From Acidobacteriota bacterium (lineage in GTDB: Bacteria > Acidobacteriota > Terriglobia > Acidiferrales > UBA7541), in NCBI GenBank assembly GCA_021832085.1, contig JAKBLM010000030.1, positions 1 to 47,526 on the forward strand: 47,526 nt of DNA, in the 5' to 3' direction. The translations under genes and the position numbers were made by a program. Every line of letters begins with the position of its first letter. The first letter of the stretch is position 1. The notes under the pieces are model-generated. The model saw only the letters and a list, made by a program, of their open reading frames with translations, did not search any database and had not been told where the DNA came from. Shown here piece after piece: positions 43,920 through 47,526 of this stretch.

Positions 43920-46900
43920 ATGGATCAGCCGACCCACACCAGTAGCGAGGACAAAGCGTCGCCGCGGCGCAGGTACTGGTTTGAGCGGGAACATAAATCG
44001 ATCATCTTTGTAATCATCACGCTGGCGCTGGTTGGCGGTTATCTCGGGTTGACCATTCCGATCGCTGTCTTTCCTACCACAAATTTTCCCCGGATCATCA
44101 TCGGCATCGATAACGGCGTAATGCCGATCGACCAGATGCTGGTAACGATCACGCGGCCGGTCGAGGAAGCGGTGAGCGGCGTGCGCGGCATCGAGGACGT
44201 CAAATCGAAAACCAGCCGGGGCTCAGCAGAAATCGATCTGTATTTCAGCTGGCGCGTCGACATGTTCCGCACGCTCCAGCGGGTCAACGCGGAGCTGGCG
44301 CGAGTGGAGAAAACGCTGCCACCGACGGCCAAAGTCAGCGCCCAGCGGCTGGAATTTTCCAGCTTCCCGATCCTCGGCTACGGCATGACCTCGAAGACGG
44401 TCCCGCTAACCAAACTCTGGGTACTTGCCACCTACGACATCAAGCCGCGCCTCTCGAAGCTGCGAGGCGTCTCGACGATCCTGATCCAGGGCGGCAAAGT
44501 GCCGGAATTTCACATCATCCCCGATCCGGCAAAGTTGCGCGTCACCGGCGTCAGCATCTCCCAAATCCTGAGCGCGGTCGATCGGTCCAACATTATCGAA
44601 TCGCCCGGACTATTCCCCCGCAATCACCAGTTGTACCTGGGGCTGGTCAGCGGCCAGGCGCACGACGCGCGGCAGATCGCCAACATTTTCATCAAGAACG
44701 CTCCGGATGGCACACCGGTCTACATCGGCGACGTTGCCCGGGTCGTGCCCTCGGTCAAGCCGCAATACACGATCTGCACCGCCAACGGCCAGCCGGCCGT
44801 CCTGATCAACGTGAACCGGCAGCGCGGCAGCAACACCGTTCAAGTGGCCAACGAAGTGAACGCGGAGATGGCCAAGATCGAAAAGACGCTGCCGCCGGGC
44901 ATCCACTTCAGCACCTTTTACGATCAGTCGTGGATCGTCCGGGAATCGATCAAGAGCGTGCGCGACGCGATCCTGATCGGGCTGATTCTGGCATCGGCGG
45001 TGCTGGTGCTGTTCCTGCGCGACTGGGGCACATCGTTCATCGCGGGCATGGTGATTCCGATCAGCCTACTGGTCACTTTCATCGTCCTCAAGTTTCTCGG
45101 CCAGAGCTTCAACCTGATGACGCTGGGCGGCATGGCAGCCGCCGTGGGCTTGATCATCGACGACGCGATCGTTGTGCTCGAAAACGTGGTTTTGCACCGG
45201 GAAGCCGGTGAAAGCCGTTTCCAATCGGTGGCACTGACCCTCCGCGAGCTTTCGGTGGCGCTGGTAGGCTCGACGATGACACCGATCGTCGTCTTCCTGC
45301 CGCTGATTGCGATCACCGGGGTAACCGGCGTGTTTTTCCGGGCGCTGGCGGTCACGGTCGGCGCAGCTCTGTTTACCTCGCTCACGCTCGCCCTGACCTG
45401 GACACCGACGCTTTGCCTCTACCTGCTCCGCGAGCGGCCGGGCTCCAAGCCGGGTGAAGGCGCCTCGGGCCATTCTTCCGCGCCCGAACCCGGGGACGCC
45501 GCCCAACTCCAGGCCGCATCCGCTGCTGCTGGAGACTCTCGCTCGGCGATGACCCGGTTGCTCGAAGCCGAGGAACATCAACTGATGAAAGGCTACTTCG
45601 GCCGAGTGATTCGCTTCTACGAACGATGGTTCCGGCGCAGCCTGAAATACCCGATCTATGTGCCTATCCTCACGGTGGCGCTGATCGCGGTTTCCTATGT
45701 CTGCTACCAGCACATCGGGTCGGACCTGCTGCCGAAAATGGACGAAGGCAGCTTTATTTTGGATTACGTCACCCCGCCCGGCAGTTCGCTCGCGGAAAGC
45801 AACCGGATGGTCAGCCAGATCGTGGACATCATCCGTTCGGTGCCCGAAGTGAAGGCGACCTCGCGGCGGACGGGGCTGCAACTGGGCCTCGCCGCGGTCA
45901 CCGAGGCCAACACCGGCGACATCTCGGTGAACCTGAAAACCCATCGCAGCCGCAACATCTGGTCGATCATGGATGAGGTGCGCAGGAAGGTGAAACGAGC
46001 CGAACCGGCGGTCGAGGTCGATTTCACCCAGAAATTGCAAGACATGATCGGCGACCTGACCAGCGCGCCGCAGCCGATCGACATCATGATGTTCTCACCC
46101 AATGCGAAACTGATCGATAGCTGGGCGCTGCGCGTGGCCAATGCCATCTCCAAGATCACCGTGAATGGCCACCACCCGATCGTCGACATCGACAACGGGA
46201 TCGCCTCGACAACGAGCGGACCGGCGATGTCCTTCCGCGTGCGCACGGCCAACGCGTCCCATGCGGGCTTCACTCCGCAGGAAGTGGCCCAAGAAGCCCA
46301 GGCAATGCTCAATGGCGTACCGGCCTCCCAGCCGGTTGTCGCGAACGACATCCCCTACACGGTTCGCATCCGCTATCCCGCCTTGATCCGTTCCTCGCTC
46401 TACGCGATGGAAAACACGATGCTCGTCAGCCCCTCCGGGCAAACGGCCAACCTGGGCTCGCTCACCACGATGACCGACATGCCGGGGCAGACCGAAATCC
46501 TGCAGGATCATCAGCAGCGCTACGTGGCCGTCAGAGCACGCTTGAACGGCCTCGACATGGGCCATGCCATCGCCGATGTCAAGGCGACCCTTGCCAAGAT
46601 GCACCTGCCCCCCTCCATTCGCATTGAATACGGCGGCCTCTACCAGACACAACAGAAATCGTTTCACGATCTCTCGCTGGTGCTCGCGCTGGCGGTCGTC
46701 TTCGTTTTCCTGGTGCTGTTGTTCGAGTTCCAGAACTTCTCCGCGCCAATCTCGATTCTGGTTTCAGCGGTGCTCTCGACGGCGGGAGTGTTCGTCGCAC
46801 TGCTTATCGCCGGCATCACGTTCAACCTTTCCTCGTTCATGGGCCTGATCATGGTGGTTGGCATCGTGGCCAAGAACGGCATTTTGTTGCTCGACGCCGA

Positions 46901-47174
46901 CGAAAAATTCCGGGCCGCGGGCTTCTCCCGAGAGGAATCGATCTTCCAGGCTGGACGCCGCAGGCTGCGCCCGATTGTCATGACGGCAATCGCCGCGGTG
47001 GTAGGTATGCTGCCGCTGGCCCTGGCGATCGGCGCCGGTTCCCAGATGCTGCAGCCGCTGGCAGTTGCGGTGATCGGCGGCCTTCTGATCGCGATGATTC
47101 TCTCGCTCTTCGTCACACCGACAATCTACTATTTCATGACGCGCGGAGCGGGCAAGACTCCGGCCGGGACCTAG
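43920..47174 (+). CDS. RND family efflux permease (AcrB/HAE1-like)
   Basis: This 1084-residue proton-driven pump is the inner-membrane part of the tripartite system. Twelve helices and two large periplasmic loops are visible. Proton-relay residues are present: Asp414 and Asp415 in LIIDDAIVVLENV (helix 4) and Lys985 in GIVAKNGILLLD (helix 10). This is the AcrB/HAE1-like pattern and not that of CusA. An Ala/Ser/Pro-rich insert (about 515-545) in the central loop is longer than usual. CAGGAG 6 nt upstream fixes the ATG at 43920. The substrates may be drugs, lipids or hydrophobic toxins. The upstream two-component genes are the likely regulators. Length is slightly above the AcrB norm (about 1050). 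Confidence 0.96.
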   Translation: MDQPTHTSSEDKASPRRRYWFEREHKSIIFVIITLALVGGYLGLTIPIAVFPTTNFPRIIIGIDNGVMPIDQMLVTITRPVEEAVSGVRGIEDVKSKTSRGSAEIDLYFSWRVDMFRTLQRVNAELARVEKTLPPTAKVSAQRLEFSSFPILGYGMTSKTVPLTKLWVLATYDIKPRLSKLRGVSTILIQGGKVPEFHIIPDPAKLRVTGVSISQILSAVDRSNIIESPGLFPRNHQLYLGLVSGQAHDARQIANIFIKNAPDGTPVYIGDVARVVPSVKPQYTICTANGQPAVLINVNRQRGSNTVQVANEVNAEMAKIEKTLPPGIHFSTFYDQSWIVRESIKSVRDAILIGLILASAVLVLFLRDWGTSFIAGMVIPISLLVTFIVLKFLGQSFNLMTLGGMAAAVGLIIDDAIVVLENVVLHREAGESRFQSVALTLRELSVALVGSTMTPIVVFLPLIAITGVTGVFFRALAVTVGAALFTSLTLALTWTPTLCLYLLRERPGSKPGEGASGHSSAPEPGDAAQLQAASAAAGDSRSAMTRLLEAEEHQLMKGYFGRVIRFYERWFRRSLKYPIYVPILTVALIAVSYVCYQHIGSDLLPKMDEGSFILDYVTPPGSSLAESNRMVSQIVDIIRSVPEVKATSRRTGLQLGLAAVTEANTGDISVNLKTHRSRNIWSIMDEVRRKVKRAEPAVEVDFTQKLQDMIGDLTSAPQPIDIMMFSPNAKLIDSWALRVANAISKITVNGHHPIVDIDNGIASTTSGPAMSFRVRTANASHAGFTPQEVAQEAQAMLNGVPASQPVVANDIPYTVRIRYPALIRSSLYAMENTMLVSPSGQTANLGSLTTMTDMPGQTEILQDHQQRYVAVRARLNGLDMGHAIADVKATLAKMHLPPSIRIEYGGLYQTQQKSFHDLSLVLALAVVFVFLVLLFEFQNFSAPISILVSAVLSTAGVFVALLIAGITFNLSSFMGLIMVVGIVAKNGILLLDADEKFRAAGFSREESIFQAGRRRLRPIVMTAIAAVVGMLPLALAIGAGSQMLQPLAVAVIGGLLIAMILSLFVTPTIYYFMTRGAGKTPAGT

Positions 47175-47418
47175 GGCAAAACCCCGTTTTCGGACCCGAG
47201 CCGGCATCCAAAGAAGGTGCAGACGCCCGTCGCCGTTGCGGCCCGTGCCTGCTCGTGGGGTAAGGGCCCTGAGATCGGCCGAGCGCAGCGGTGGATCACC
47301 GCTCCTGGCTGAAAATTGACCCAAGCCGCGGCGGAGCAACGGCACAAGCTGGCCGGCAGGCCAGGAAAGCTTCCAGGGCCGCATTCCGGCCGGCGCCGAT
47401 CCTGTCAAGCCATTCGAA

Positions 47419-47466
47419 AATGTTACCGAGGCGTGCGTCGTCGAGACATTAAGAATGTTACCGAGG
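47419..47466. repeat. 13-bp direct repeat with 35-bp period
   Basis: AATGTTACCGAGG occurs at 47419-47431 and 47454-47466. Each copy is followed a few bases later by GTCGTCG, so the repeated unit is about 35 bp, partly diverged. Such short sub-terminal repeats occur at ends of insertion sequences, which bind transposase there, but no transposase gene is in view. Confidence 0.55.
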
Positions 47467-47498
47467 AATGGTCGTCGCCGCGGCTGTGGGAAAGTGGC

Positions 47499-47521
47499 AA
47501 TCCCGCGCGGTTGGCGGGATT
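47499..47521. repeat. 8-bp perfect inverted repeat at the window end
   Basis: AATCCCGC (47499-47506) pairs with GCGGGATT (47514-47521) around a 7-nt loop. A flanking TGGGAA/TTCCCA pair could form an alternative stem. No T-tract follows before the window ends. Confidence 0.5.
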
Positions 47522-47526
47522 CCCAA

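Larger units (their letters stand above)
47175..47526. other. Intergenic end of the window after the RND gene
   Basis: About 350 bp without a supportable gene. It begins with a weak AAAAC/GTTTT hairpin (near 47178-47191) just after the RND stop. It also contains the direct repeat and the terminal hairpin listed separately. Confidence 0.4.

Overview
The window is chromosomal DNA of a GC-rich bacterium, most probably an acidobacterium (Acidobacteriota). This is inferred from the gene types and not from a marker gene. The evidence is a PadR regulator followed by a large ADOP-type orphan permease, two membrane-anchored PknB-like kinases (one with a PD40/WD40-like sensor, one with TPRs), a secreted GtaA-type glutaminase and a CigR-like secreted basic protein. 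I found no rRNA, tRNA, CRISPR array, transposase or integrase. The one RNA gene is a complete bacterial type A RNase P RNA (rnpB) on the minus strand at 23826-24287, with a perfect TATAAT -10 box.

Layout. 1-2 kb: a 20-bp hairpin, a promoter and two secreted proteins of unknown function. 2.2-10.4 kb: two Ser/Thr kinase receptors flanking a convergent OsmC and nitrilase pair, then an SRPBCC protein divergent from the second kinase. 10.5-14.7 kb: secreted CigR-like protein, secreted aldose 1-epimerase and secreted glutaminase. 14.7-18.8 kb: an ECF sigma factor with a double-VOC partner, a nitroreductase and an AmpG-like MFS transporter. 18.8-23.8 kb: a saccharopine dehydrogenase-like gene and an operon of two homocysteine S-methyltransferases plus an APC permease. 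This block is bracketed by the 3' end of rnpB and a 28-nt direct copy of it. 24.6-26.2 kb: a peroxide-defence operon (peroxiredoxin, small winged-helix protein, membrane-anchored rubrerythrin). 26.4-30.6 kb: ligA, a divergent lipid kinase and a DUF457 membrane protein. 30.8-33.9 kb: PadR-ADOP. 34.2-36.9 kb: two tandem DedA/YqaA-like paralogues, a zinc-ribbon protein and a polysaccharide deacetylase. 37.3-47.2 kb: a peptidase S9 C-terminal remnant, a site-2 protease with CBS domains, an OmpR-type two-component system, and a TolC/MFP/RND efflux operon that the two-component system may control.

Two cross-cutting points stand out. First, several genes (both kinases, the SRPBCC gene, the first methyltransferase and the response regulator) have sigma-70-type -10 boxes placed so that transcription would start 0-6 nt before the start codon, with no Shine-Dalgarno sequence. 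rnpB supplies an internal ruler for the distance from -10 to +1. Many other genes here have good GGAGG sites, so leadered and near-leaderless genes appear to coexist. Second, the rnpB 3'-end duplication looks like a fossil attachment site pair around a roughly 5-kb amino-acid and methyl-metabolism block.

Start sites were chosen from ribosome-binding sites, promoter position and alignment of paralogues. All family assignments come from reading motifs, not from a database search.
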